From positions 5,690,501-5,754,500 of the forward strand of contig OW051470.1 in assembly GCA_932521025.1 (NCBI GenBank): a stretch of DNA of 64,000 bases. Reading direction: 5' to 3'. Below are positions 1 through 11,924 of this stretch, piece by piece. The stretch's first letter is position 1; each line of letters opens with the position of its first letter. This DNA comes from Oscheius onirici. Taxonomy: Eukaryota > Nematoda > Chromadorea > Rhabditida > Rhabditidae. Made by a program: the position numbers and the translations under genes. The notes under the pieces were generated by a model that saw only the letters and a list, made by a program, of their open reading frames with translations, searched no databases and was not told where the DNA came from.

Positions 1-554
1 CATATCTCAGGTTCATTTTCCTTTCTTTTAGAGAAAGAAATTTTTAGAGTCGGTTCAACAGCCTATCTTCCATTGGAAGTTCTACAGTATGACAGATTTA
101 GCCATCAAGCCGACGTCTACAGTTTTATAATGACTCTTTTGTTTATTGTGACTAATCGGTACGCGATCCATTCCAATGACAAACAATATTTCAGACATCC
201 GTTCGATGTGGAAAAATGGAGAAGCATGACTTTGAACGACGTCTGCGACGATGTATCTGGTGTCAACTCGACCAGGTTCAAGACAGTCGACAACGAAACA
301 GCCTTATTGTTTCGCAGGTTTTCGTCTACATAAACTGGCTCATTTATTTTAGAGCAATCAGCAACAGTCCATTTGAACGTCCCACTATGAGTCAGATAGC
401 AGGACAGCTGACTGGGAGTAATCTTGTCAGAACGGTTCAGGAAGTACTCACAGAAACTATTGTTTCACCCATGTGCTCAAATAAATCATATCGAAACAAA
501 GAAAAGTTTATTCCTTTCCACATCTTTAAAATGAACAATACCAGTAAATGTTGA
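1..554 (+). CDS. Protein-kinase-like gene, 3' part (C-lobe only)
   Basis: Exons about 32-317 and 353-554 (TGA), joined by a 35-base GT-AG intron with continuous frame. The translation begins at the activation segment. GSTAYLPLEVL corresponds to the usual GTxxYxAPE motif, and ADVYSF is the helix-F Asp region. SPFERPTMSQI is the subdomain XI Arg-Pro motif. The Ala-Pro-Glu triad reads Leu-Pro-Leu-Glu. The N-lobe, catalytic loop and DFG lie before the window, so activity cannot be judged. A minus-strand kinase-like gene ends 41 bases away, tail to tail; the two share the ADVYSF/SDVFSF and RP motifs and may be paralogues. Positions 1-31 could be exon or a 21-base intron, since that stretch is open in frame. 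Confidence 0.6.
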
Positions 555-595
555 AGGCACGATCTTTGAGGTAGACTAGAAGTGAAAAGTGAGGA

Positions 596-1942
596 TTAGG
601 CTTCTCTGAGCAGCTGTACAATTTCTTCTATGGAAGGTCGGTCAATAGAAGACGAAGACCAGGCACTAAAGATGAGTTGTGTTAAAAGAGGTTAGTTAAG
701 TCCTACTCTGCAATGATTTTGTCTACCAAGTCATTGTGTTCCAGCTGTGGTCGTTGTGGGACTTCCGTCAATTGCAAAAGACCATTTTCGTCTATTTGGG
801 CTCTTCCGTGGAGATCTTCGACGTCTCGTATGAGGGCGGTATGGAGCGTCTTACTGTTACCATCCCAAGAGAGTAAAGGAAATCTGAAACTGCGGTTAGA
901 CAGTGAGAAAATGTTTATTGACCTCTTGTACATGGTGAAATAGGCGGTCATGGCGAAAGAGAAGACATCCGAAGAAGTCGTACACGCTGAACAGTCTCGT
1001 TTATCTTTTTTTTTTCGAGAATGGTTAGTTTAGGATAATCTACTAATATTTCACTTCGGTTGTGCCTTATTCGACAATACTAATGGACCAAAAACATTTA
1101 ATAAGAACTAACCTGAACCGTAGTGAACCTCTGGCGCTGCGAAAATCGGAGTCCCGAAATCTCTGAAAGAATGACATCGAAAGACAGTCCAAAGAACTTG
1201 CATATCATTCAGTATGTCGCCAATTTTGAAGGCTGTTCCGAAATCACTGATTTTTAAGTGTAATTGTCCGTTCACGTCGTCCAGTAAGATGCTGAAGACT
1301 ATGCTAAAAATATTAGGTATTTGAACGCACTTGTTCGGATTGATGTCGCCGTGAATTACGCGAGCGATGTGAAGAAACTGAACAGCTTCGGCTATTTCCC
1401 GGCACATTTCTGTCAGAAATTTATTGGAAGACAGAAGTTCGAACTCGTTTTTGAAAATAACTGCAAGGAACTATTAGAAGAGCTTACAATATAAGACTTA
1501 CAATCGGTCAGACTGCCAATGACCATTCTTTCCATCAGAAATCCTTTCCAATAATCGTTCCCCGGATCAATCACTTCGGCGATAAACTTGACCACGCGAA
1601 TGTTGTTGATCTGAATATGAAATAAAAACTAATTTGAAAAGAACCTGGGAAAGAAATTTGATCTCGTTTTCCATTTGTTGCATGGCCACTGCCCAGTTTG
1701 GATCATTCACAGGAGGCGTTTGTTTCAGAACCAGATGGTCGACCAGTCCTCTTCCAGGGATTCTGGCTATTGCAGTACAACAAATTCCAAACGATCCTTC
1801 TCCTACCAGGTCCATTTCTTGTACTTGGGTTCTTTCAACTTTTAACACGTCGTCGGACCCTGGAAACACAATTGAAAAATGAGAAATGTGACTTACCGCT
1901 CTCATCAAACGACTCTCCACTGGGCACCAGATGTGGATCCAT
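596..1942 (-). CDS. Divergent protein kinase-like protein, complete
   Basis: Seven exons (1942-1897, 1859-1645, 1610-1502, 1460-1331, 1291-1113, 986-707, 665-596) give 342 residues; every junction is GT-AG and in phase. The fold is a protein kinase: glycine loop VGEGSFG, HLVLK with the beta-3 lysine, HGDINPNNILL in place of HRDxKPxN, DFG, then GTPIFAAPE, SDVFSF and SIDRPSIEEI. The catalytic Asp is present, but the HRD arginine is Gly and the loop Lys is Asn. It may therefore be a weak or altered kinase; that is inference. HGD also occurs in BUB1-type kinases, but nothing else suggests BUB1. Introns are 34-41 bases except one of 126. The upstream region has no clear acceptor next to the ATG. 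Confidence 0.75.
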
Positions 1943-2544
1943 CTTTGAAAGAACTCTGATGATGGCCAACTACCTAAAATGTATAAATGAGGCAAGAGTA
2001 AAATATAAGAAAGAATATGAGATATTGGTGACAAAAAATCGGTACCGGCTGATCGCGTCGAAGAAAAAACATCGAGGGAACACCACCAGAGGTGAGACTA
2101 AGACGCATAGGAACGGTATTCGAAGACAGTCTTTTAACTGAAATAATCTGATTGGAACAAAATTACATTACTATCAATAGATAGTTTATTCGGAGCGAAT
2201 CATCAGATTACAAAAGACCACAGAAAAACTCAGTTCTCAGGTGTAAAAGTATCAGGTGTGTGCATAATTTATAGGAAAAATGTTGTATTTTTGGAATAAC
2301 TTTTTGTAGGATGCACGAAAATAGCTTTTTCAAAAAATAAAAAATTGGTGTGAGCAAGCTCTATCCGATGGTGTATATATCGGTTAGGTTTAGAATTAGA
2401 ATATTTGAGTTTTAGCTGAAGCAAATTTTTTTTCTTTGAAGTAGAGCTGTTTAGCGCACATCCCTGCCAATTTTCACAGAACGTCCAATTACAAATTTGA
2501 AGGTCTTAATGAAAAACATTGATAGCCGCGACTCGATTTCCCAG
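1943..2544. other. Non-coding stretch upstream of the kinase-like gene
   Basis: AT-rich sequence with no exon-like pattern. It should contain the promoter of the minus-strand kinase-like gene. No clear TATA box or acceptor was found. Confidence 0.4.
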
Positions 2545-3112
2545 AAATTTTTTCTCGCTGAGATATAGAGGGTCCAAATTGCGAAAGTGACCAACTTCAG
2601 GCAGTTGCACAGCTCTAACGGGTTCGAATCGGACAAATCGGCCGATGCACCTTGAAAGAGCTCAATCTGGGCTACAAAATCCTGTATGGAATAAAGAGGG
2701 CCCAATGGAAGGTTTTCGAGAAACTCGCCTCTGAAGTTCAGGTGGTTCAACTCATGATGGGGGTATCATGGTAAATTTTCCAAAAGTGGTTTTCAAAAAG
2801 TGGTCCAATCGATCGAAAACAAAATGATAAGTCTCAGAGGAGCCTAAAACAGACTCAGAACGCATAAAAACCACGTTTGGAAAATTTTTATTTTTGACCC
2901 ATTATACCCCCATCATGAGTTGAACCACCTGAACTTCAGAGGCGAGTTTCTCGAAAACCTTCCATTGGGCCCTCTTTATTCCATACAGGATTTTGTAGCC
3001 CAGATTGAGCTCTTTCAAGGTGCATCGGCCGATTTGTCCAATTCGAACCCGTTAGAGCTGTGCAACTGCCTTTCGCAATTTGGACCCTCTATATCTCAGC
3101 GAGAAAAAATTT
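2545..3112. repeat. Long foldback (inverted repeat) element
   Basis: The left arm, about 2545-2767, is the near-perfect reverse complement of the right arm, about 2905-3112. About 137 bases separate them. The arms differ by a few substitutions and one 13-base indel, present left at about 2589-2601 and absent right. Each arm encodes the same roughly 50-residue open stretch starting MNHLNFRGEF, which I do not recognise. It reads outward on the minus strand at left and on the plus strand at right. A transcript through the element would form a dsRNA stem of about 210 pairs. No target-site duplication was identified, so a transposon origin is inferred, not shown. Confidence 0.85.
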
Positions 3113-6100
3113 GGTTAAAAAAGGAGATATTTAATATTTAAAACCTTTCAGCAGCTATTTGAAAAGTCTTAGATATCCATTTGAAAATACTTTCGAGTCT
3201 CTGTCTGTTAGTGTGTTCGTCTGAACCCCTATTGGCAATAATAAGGGGAACCTCTGTGAGTAAACAGCAAAGTTGTTGTTTTGATTTGTTTTTGGAAGTT
3301 TTTTTGACGAAGGTAATTAGTCAGTTTTGAATAAAGCACAGCTAATGGAACATTGCTTAGTGTGGGTAGATCTATGGGTAGAGAACCAAGGAACAGTGGT
3401 CAGTCTGACCCAGTCAGATTCTCAGACTTCGCAGCTGAAGGTCCAGTTAAGAGCATTGCTGGCCTTGTCCTTGAATGCTCTCCTGGAAGCCACTGATTTC
3501 CATTCTCGCACCTTCAACTCAGATCAGCCTTTGTAGTTTTCAGAAGAAGGTAGGAAGCTCCCCACTCTTTGTGTCATTTCAGCAGTCCATTCAGACCTCT
3601 CTTCAAGGTCTTTTTGACATTTCGGAAGCTCTTCCTTTGCCTGCCCCACTTTGGTTCCTTTTCTCCTCTTCGGTCCTCACAGATCGCTCCCCCGCAACTA
3701 ATTGGGCTCCATCAGGCAGAAGAGCCCAAGAATCGATAGTACAAGCTTTGACCTCGGTTTTGTATGCGGGCGACAGGCAATTACTGTTGATGGCTACTCA
3801 CTGACCCCCAGCTTCTGTGAGAGCATCCTAATTAGAGATCGAATCTCTCTCCATCCTATATCGACTTCCCCCTGCAGTTAGTCCAAATTGCTCTCGATCA
3901 AAATACCCATTGATCGGGAGCGACCGTAAAGCTGGCAGTTGAAATGACGAAAACTGGTATTTCAAAGCCCTCACTCTCATCGATTTACCTCTCTTGAAAA
4001 ATGGGTGGCAATTATAGAGGAAGACTGAAAAGAGTGTCGGACTGTGCAAGCTCCTGAAAGACCATCAGGTGCTCTCATCGAGTTTCAGTTAAAGACTTTG
4101 TTCTCAAAAGACACAACCTCCGAGTATTCTAACTCTGTCCATACAGACAGTCGAGAAAAAAGAGTCCCACAGTTGTCAGGCGGATTGTGCCTGTGGCTCC
4201 CTCATTGGCCGCAATTAACGGTTTGTCGGCATGTGCGGTGCCTCTGTGGTGGATTAGCTGTAATGTGGCATTGTGCCGTTGGTAGAGGATCATTTCTCGC
4301 TAGGCTTTTACCCCAACAAACCTGTTTCAGAAGAAAAAGTGTTGTTGACCACCCTTATTGCAGCTCCACGTGACCTCTGTAGACGACAGCCTCGAGAAAA
4401 AGCTCAACAAAATTATCAGTCAGCAGCTCTCTTCAAAACATTCTTTTCCTCCCAAAGTACAACCGCGACCCAGTTTGTCTCTCCACAACGCTACTCGCGC
4501 TCAAATCGGTAATCGCTCCCAGAGCTTTACCATCGATCTATCTATCTGCCCTGCCTCCTCTTCTATTCCAGAGAACGGAAGCTTAACCCTCCTGCCAGAC
4601 CTATTGTGTTTTCAGCCAGATTGTTTGCGACATAGAGTACAAACAACACGTGTGTAAGCTTCACTCTGACCACCGATCCATCACTGATAAATGGACCTTT
4701 TCCTTTCAAACAACCAAGACTTGGATCTGGTTGAAGGATAAGGGAAGATCAGTCTCCACATACGGTAGCTGACCGTGTTTGCCTCCGTGATCAGACTGCA
4801 AACAGTCTCGAACGACACAATTCATTAGCAACAATGACCAGACAATAGGCTAACCTCGGCTTTGTACAGTTCCCTCAATTGGCCCCCCTCGATAACTCGC
4901 CGCACCAAACCCATCATATTTTTCGACAGGCTCGCTCAACCCCAAACCGGCGCCTATTTCCAAAACTCTTGCTGCTGCCGCTCTGAAAGCACCTTTTATT
5001 GCCATGAGTCAGACTAGACTTTCCTTGGCAAGGAGATTTTTGAATTTCGACTCATTACAGACTTCCAGCTGAGAGACTAACTGTCGAGTTCCCTTTTGAA
5101 GTTGGCGCCGTCTCTGCTTTTTGGCATTCTGTATAAGCTCTGTCGAATTCAAAAGACTGACTTCCATTGAACATGTATTCATTTCCGCTGGCTTCTGCTT
5201 CCGTTTTGATCTTATTGATATTCAATCATTTCCGGTCTCATTAATAGAAATCTACAGACAGAGGGCGGATACTGGCAATTCGATCAAAGAGACTTGCTCT
5301 CCGTATGTCGAATCAGGAACACCACTCCCACCTCAATCTATCAGCTAGCGGTTTGACCTTCTCTCTATCGCTGAGTGCTTGCAGCTGACTGATGCGCTTA
5401 CTCGATTACTCTGTACATTCGCTCTGTCGTTTTCCCCGCTTTGCCCATTACTTTCGACGGTCACAGGCACATTGATCGTCAAGCTTACTCCCATTGGTGA
5501 CTGTAAAGTTTCTACTCGAGTAACTGATAAACCAGAGGCCATATTAGAGTCAGTTTCTTCTCGGATACCGTAAGACTCTTCTCCACAAGACGAGGTTCTG
5601 TTTTTGAGTTGTCACACCTGCTCAAAGTTGAAAGAGACACCGATGTTGCATTTTCATGCATTCTGTTGATACAAGGGTTTAGTCATTGTCTATTGAATGA
5701 CGGCTACTGATTCCGGTGAGAGGCGGCTTGCCATTTGAAGTCGTGGATCACAGTCGTTTATTGCTCTCGAGGAAAATGTCAGATCAATAAACAACGTTTC
5801 CTTGATCAGAAAAGTCCTTGAAGCTTTTTTCGAAACGACCAAAGGTACTTACAAGGACACTTGACTTGTGGGTAGTTGCCGTAGCTTCGATCTCTTCTGT
5901 CGAGAGGACTATTTTGAAGGGAGCTTTGTCCTGTGGCGAATGCCACCATAATTGGCGGTGTGGTGTCTGTGGTGGCATCCTTGACCCGGCTTGCGTCCTC
6001 CCACCTCGGACCAACAAAAGCCCCACAAAAGCTGCGTCTTTCCGGAGGTCACTCACGGGCCCATTTTGGCTACCTCACCGCCAAACACTCCACACATCTC

Positions 6101-6764
6101 AACATTCAAAACCCCCAAAGTAATTAGCTTTACTGATGAACCTTGTTGTGGCTTTCTCTCTACTGCAATTCGACTAAGGTCAGCTTTCTATCTCTGAGAG
6201 CCTATTCCGACCATAACCAAGAGACATAATTAGGAGTGATCGGAGCGAGAGGGCTTGCCGAGAGGAGCATTCGTCGACCTCGAGATAAGCATAAGCTCCG
6301 CCCGTGTGCATGAGAATCACTTTTATGGTCATCTCTGAGTGCGGCGGGCTCAATCTGGAAGCACAGATCCGGAATTCCTTGTTCTTACAAAGAAAGTCTT
6401 CCTCGGAGAATGACGTTCAGTTGAAAAGTGCTTTGACGAGTCTCAAAGTCCTTATTTTCTACCGTAACCCAGTCCATCTTTACTTTGCTCCCTTATTTCT
6501 CCCATCAAGGCCGTAGCCAAAACAAGCCGAGAATAGAGAACTTGTGATTATAGTTGTGTACTCCTTCTCTCTCGCCTTGCCCAAGAGAAACAGCTTCAGC
6601 TCCTATCTCCTGTAGAACCGGTTTCAAAAATATTTTGGCTGTTTCCCTCCCTCCCCAAATCACGTCATTTGCCAGCTAGGATCAGTACTTGTCCTTTCTG
6701 AGTCAAGTCTCTTCTCTCTGCCAAAAAGATCTTTCTTTCTCCAGCTGATCGTTCAATTTCAGAA
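3113..6764. other. 3.6 kb without a recognisable gene
   Basis: Pyrimidine-rich plus strand. Open frames here are short, lack donor/acceptor partners and show no protein motifs. It probably holds upstream control sequence of the zinc-finger gene. I see no RNA gene. Confidence 0.4.
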
Positions 6765-8253
6765 ATGCCCTATCGTCCTGAAGCTGAGTTGAAACGGCCC
6801 GACCTGAAAGGTTTGTTACTCTTTCTATTGGTTAGTTCATTGTTTGGTCAAAAAAGGAAGAAGAAACCAAAAAGGTTCTTTTTGGCACTGCCGGACAGCT
6901 CGTGACATGCTTTGATGTTACTGTTGTGGCGGGGGTCGCTCTCGCCCTATCGATGTGACGTCACCCTCCGGCTGGCTCAAAAACAGCCCAACAACCATCA
7001 GCTGGAGACAAGAATGAGTGAAAGCACTGAAAACAACTCTTACCTGTGGACGGGGATGCCGTTTTGCGGCACTGTTCTCTGTCCTACGGGGACTCGGGAA
7101 GAGCGATAAGACATTGTCTTGTATGTCTTTCAAACTGTCTTGGCGTTGTGCCTTGAGGGCCTAGATTTAAAAAAAGCCCCTAAAAATATCATAAATTTTG
7201 AATTTTCAGGAGAGTTTCTTTGTGGGCACTGTGGAAAGACTTTCTGCCACGCGGCATCGCTAAACAGACATAGACTTAACTTCCATGGCGATGACCAAGA
7301 ATGCAAAATTTGCTATACGAAAATAGCTGGTAAGACTCTTGTCTGTCACCATATCAATTCGTATTTTCAGCTCACGAGACTGTTCGACGTCATATGAGCA
7401 CTCATCATGGAATAACCAGAGTCTTTACCTGTGGCTGTTGTAACTGGACCTTCCCAGACAAGAAGGAACTTCATGCTCACAATAACAAGTATGCTTTCTA
7501 TACAGATCTCAGATAAGAACAAGTTCAGTATGATGAGGAGCGGTGAACCGGGAGAAGCTCGTGCAATCGCCGTCAGTAACCGAGTTCCTGGGTCTTTATC
7601 TCAAACAGAGTTACGAGAAGGAGGGGTATCACCGAAATCTCTCAGAGAACACAGTCCTGTAGTCAAAAAACGGAAACTGGGGGAGACCCTGCCCACTGTC
7701 AATCTCTATCAACAACTTTTGACACAAGCTCTTCAAGTCAATCAGGGATTGACTAGTCCAGCCGACTGGCTTCAACAGTTCCTTCTCAACAACCCAACCA
7801 TGCTTCCAATGTTAGCTGGTCTTCAACAACAAGTCCCTGTCAAGCAGGTTAGTCCTTTAAATGCAGAGAATTGAAGAAACTGTTTTTTTAGGAAGAGCCT
7901 TCTACATCAGCTTTCGACTTTTCTTCCGTCAGCTCTCTTCTATCGAACAGCGGAAAGCCGAATGTCGAAGTGATCCGAGTGATGTCTCCTCTGAAAGTCT
8001 CTACTGAAAACGACGATGTTCCCAGTGGACCAGAATCTGGAATCGCGTCGGGAGAAGACGTGGGAACAGATGCCTCTCCTGTCCCCAGTGACTCTTCCAA
8101 AGAAGGCAGTCCCTCAGTCAGTGAGAGTGGGAAAGATTTGGTAAGAGAAGATGAGTCATTTTGATAATAGAAATGGTTTAGAAGAAGAGGAAATCGATCG
8201 ACTCGATTGCCAACTTCCTTTTCAACAAGAAACAATGTACTATGCAGGGCTAG
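6765..8253 (+). CDS. C2H2 zinc-finger protein, probable transcription factor
   Basis: Six exons (6765-6810, 7210-7329, 7371-7488, 7529-7847, 7892-8140, 8182-8253) give 307 residues. The ATG follows CAATTTCAG by two bases, a likely trans-splice acceptor. Three fingers lie at about residues 15-100: FLCGHCGKTF with LNRHRLNFH; CKICYTKI with VRRHMSTHH; FTCGCCNWTFPDKKELHAH. The rest is low-complexity Ser/Glu/Gln sequence with a basic VKKRKLG and a C-terminal KKRKS, plausible nuclear localisation signals. The first intron is 399 bases, unusually long here; the others are 40-44. The finger 3 junction works only with a 40-base intron, because nearer AGs give stops. I cannot assign an orthologue. Confidence 0.85.
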
Positions 8254-8925
8254 ACTACTACTTCTTCCGCTTATTCTTCTTGCTTTTATTTCACTTTGAT
8301 CTTCGTGTACAGAGATAGTTTTCCTTATTTATTATCTCAAGTTCTAGCATAATGACACAGCAATATTCACTTGGCAATTAGCAGTATTGTGATCAGACTT
8401 GCCTTAGAGTTACTTGCCTCTATGAGATTGTAATAAGACTACCCAGAATAAAAACATTCCTTTTACTATTTTTTTTTCAACTGTCCGAGCTTGTTCTTTG
8501 TTAGCGATTCACATACGATTCACATACTACTCCGTCAGCTACACAAACTTTTTATCAAAGTTGGGAAGTTTTAAAAAAGCGAGTTTAGATAAAACTTTAT
8601 ATCTTTACTTGAACTGTATCAAAACTTTTGAAAATCTCCAGTTTTTTTTAAAGTTTGAGAAGCAAAATTTGTCAACTTTTATCAGAAGAAGACTCCAGTC
8701 TTGGATCTGCTGCTACTGATGGATGGCTGCCTCTCTTCGTCTCTTTGACCTATTCCACCAGTCACCAAACTACTGCTACAGTCTCTTTTCTTCTTGTTAT
8801 TCTATGCTAACAGGTGATGCTTTTATTCCCTTTTTTGACAATGACAGTAGATGATTGCGAACAGTAGCGCCGCAGAATTTTTGCGGTCTTTCGAACTTGG
8901 TAGAGAGCCTGCAATAATGACCGCT
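8254..8925. other. Intergenic, 3' flank of the zinc-finger gene
   Basis: AT-rich with a possible AATAAA poly(A) signal near 8446. No gene seen. Confidence 0.4.
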
Positions 8926-9060
8926 GGTCTGTGAATCCGCCACAAATAGCGCCCGTCGTTCAGATGGTGTCATTGCTCAATTTTCCTAGGTTCTGACGGT
9001 ACCCTTGAATCCACAGCGGTGTTTGGTATAGTTCTTGGTGTCCGTCGGTTCCGTTTTGGA
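8926..9060. repeat. Dispersed repeat family B, copy 1
   Basis: It shares two blocks with positions about 61962-62062 in the same order: a 15-base identity (GTGAATCCGCCACAA) and TTTGGTATAGTTCTTGG. Diverged sequence lies between. Spacing is about 95 bases here and 78 in the other copy. The nature of the element is unknown. Confidence 0.6.
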
Positions 9061-9077
9061 GAACTGAGTGCTCTCTG

Positions 9078-9325
9078 CCTTTGCTCGCTGTTTAACTGTT
9101 TATTCGGTTTTCAAGGTAGTTCACCTGACCGAGATCAAATCCGAAGAGTAGAGGGGTCTTGGAGTGAAGATGAGAACGTTGAATGATCAGGTTTGCTCAA
9201 GGTACGGGATCCGCAGGACAGGCTAGGCTGGCGAGAGATGCCAGGGTAGACTACCTTCATGTAACACCCGGGATTGAACTTGCGATCGCTTTCTTCATAG
9301 ACTGTCATTCGATCCTTTGCTCGCT
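9078..9325 (-). mobile_element. tRNA-derived SINE, 5'-truncated copy with 12-base target duplication
   Basis: The element spans 9090-9313 and is flanked by direct repeats of CCTTTGCTCGCT (9078-9089 and 9314-9325). It is almost identical to the copy at 19670-19921, with only a few differences over about 220 bases, so both are young. Read on the minus strand it carries a pol III B-box-like AAGTTCAATCC (plus 9271-9281). It ends with CCGAATAAACAG and a short A/T-rich tail. The A-box half seen in the other copy is missing, as expected from 5' truncation during target-primed reverse transcription. Confidence 0.85.
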
Positions 9326-11924
9326 AACATGACTAAATTCTGGTTCATTATATCAGGCCTTGTGAAGCTTAAAATGGTTTCGTTCTTCCATCTTTCAGAT
9401 ATCGACGATGTTTCTTCGCCGGATTCTCAAAAGAACAAATAATACGGAAGGGATGAATGGAGCCAACCTACACATTTCACTGAATACGCCGTCTCTCCGT
9501 AGTGATTCGTGACTCTTCGTTTTTATAACTACAGGCGTCAAAGGCCTGTATGCTGGTTATACTGTGTTCCTATGTTACTGTGCTCGTTGTTTCTCCATCA
9601 GCTAGGCTCACCCCTTTTGTTAGGTTACTTGGTACTCCTTCTGTTCTTTTCCATCAACTCCCTTTCTCGTTTTCGATCGTGACATTCTGGAAAATTCGTA
9701 GTGGCGACTAATGTATGCAAGAAGCAGGTGGGACTGTTTACAGTTGCAGTCTCTTTGGTCTCTCCCAATTAGCCCACTATTTCCCTCGTCTCCGGCTCAA
9801 GAACAACCGTTAAGAGACCAAACAAAGACGAAACCTCTAGTGATAACCTCCTGTGACACCTTTCTCCTAGACATTTTCACACAATGGAAACAATAGTCAA
9901 GTCGTTTTTCTCGCTTATCTCTCAGCTTTAGTCCATTGTGTCCTAAAAGGACTTTTCGCTTATCAGCCACGAGGTCGTTTCTAGCTTCACCGAATCCCTT
10001 CTTCCTCAATTGTGCCCAAGGCAAGAGAAACACGTGTCTCTTCGTATTTTTCCGCTTTTTATCAGTTAACCATGTGTTATTAGTTTCTCTACTCGCAATC
10101 AGTACAAGGTTCGGAGCGGTCATTTTCGACTGTGAAAATTGCCATTCAATTTCAAACCTTCTGAACAGTATATTTCCTCATTTCGAAAGCTCTGAGAAGA
10201 GTATTTTTTACACAGCATGTTCCATTTCCTCTCTGATAGGGTTAATTTTTGAACAGCGATGGTAACAGTGTTTCAGGCCCGAGGAAAGATCAGTTTTTAT
10301 CACCCGACGCTTATTTTGAGTTTGACAGCGATGAACAAGGGCGTTCTATAGCTCTTAGTTCTTCTCTCCGTAGGGTCGTCTGTTGCGAAGAGTCTTATCT
10401 TCTTTCCAGGGTTTTCGCACTACAAAGCATTCAAGATAATTCATTGCGACATTTATTAGACTTCAAAATTATCAAAACACAATGATTCGAATTGATTCGA
10501 TCAAAATATTCATTGAAACTGTCGAAATAGAAACAGTATTGCGAAACAGACTAGTGTGATTCTATTAAGGTCAGGCTCGGTTCAGTCTATGCCTTCTAGT
10601 CCACTCACATATGTTCTTAGCTATCATATTGCCCGTAGCTCCAGTCAGAACGTGGCATCTCCATCCTGACCCATTGTAAAATGGCAGTCACGTGGTCATG
10701 CTGTCTCTCTATCAAACGCCGGCAGCGCCGAAATCGCCCTAGACTGGGGAACCCGGCATCACGCGTGGGACGGCCGTTATGTCCTTATGGGTGAAAAAAA
10801 GCTCGACTTTTGATCTTTTCCAATTTTTTTCTTCCATATTCTCAATAAATGGAAAGTATTGAGGCTAGAACCAACACCTGGCACAACCCCGGACAGCTGT
10901 TTATATTGGGCAGGGGCTGTCTCGATGATGTCATAAGACAGCCGGTCTTTACGCATTTAGAGCTCGCTCTTTTCCATCCTTTGTTCTTTATTTCTTTCTT
11001 TAATTTTTTAGCTAAATTTTGAGATAAAATATTTGCTAGAGTCTACAAACCTTTCCAGACTCTCTAAACGCGTGATCCACGTAGTTTTTTCCCGATTCAT
11101 CAAGACGAAACGAGTTTGATCGAAGATAAAACACTCAATTTACCCTTTTCGTTTATGTTTTGCCTTGAGACTCTAGCTCACTTTTATACGTGCTTCTGAA
11201 GAAAACAAATGAGAAGGAAACGAGCGGGATTTCGAACAGGGTTTTCTTGGAAAGGATTCTCGATCTTTTGTTTCTTCTTCTTTCTTTTTATTCTTCTTTC
11301 CCTTCACATTTCTCTCTTTTAAAATACTGTAGAAATAGACGAATAACATAGAACTCATTTTATCCATGTTGAAATCAATGAGCTAATTTGCGGCTTGACC
11401 CATTTCTCACACATTCTTCCTCTGAGCAACACTTTCATTTTCTAAACATTCATTATGGTAACAGAGATAAACTTATACAGTTTTTTCGCTAATACCCATT
11501 AGAAAAAATCCAACAAAACATAATTTACTTGTTTGTCGCACAAGGTCATAATTTTACGGAAATACTGATACAACTCGCCCCATTCTCACATTTCGTTCAG
11601 CAAGAACTTCTTAGCACATGTGACTGTCTATCCGATTCTTTGTTGTCTGTCATGCGGGCCACGTGTCTTCGAAATTAATGGTTATCGGGGTGGGACAGAT
11701 TCCAGAGAACGCTTGTTGTAACTCGGCTCAAAACATTCGGTCGGCACCTGCTTCTAGCCTTGACTTTTGGACCAAGTTCCTGTCTAATATTGCGTCTAGA
11801 TCACTATCACCCGGTCAGACCACTGAGTTCCTTTAAAGAACTCTCGGGATGGTGCCATTATCGCTCCCATTCTTCTTTCTTTTCTCAGCCAATTTCTTCA
11901 TTCTTAGCTACTTTTCAGATCGAA
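9326..11924. other. 2.6 kb intergenic region
   Basis: No exon-like series, RNA gene or clear repeat was recognised. Short open frames in both strands lack motifs. It lies upstream of atgl-1. Confidence 0.4.

Noticed and set aside
11-31. Possible 21-base intron (GTTCATT...CTTTTAG) at the start of the first kinase fragment
   Set aside because: The stretch is in frame and open, so it can be plain exon; without the upstream exon there is no proof.
1140-1240. Extra 35-base intron in the kinase-like gene (GTTCTTTGG...TTTCAG)
   Set aside because: Removing it would shift the frame before the APE motif; the unspliced reading is continuous.
3300-5600. Several 70-110 codon plus-strand frames
   Set aside because: Low-information Ser/Leu/Pro sequences in pyrimidine-rich DNA, no acceptor/donor partners, no family signal.
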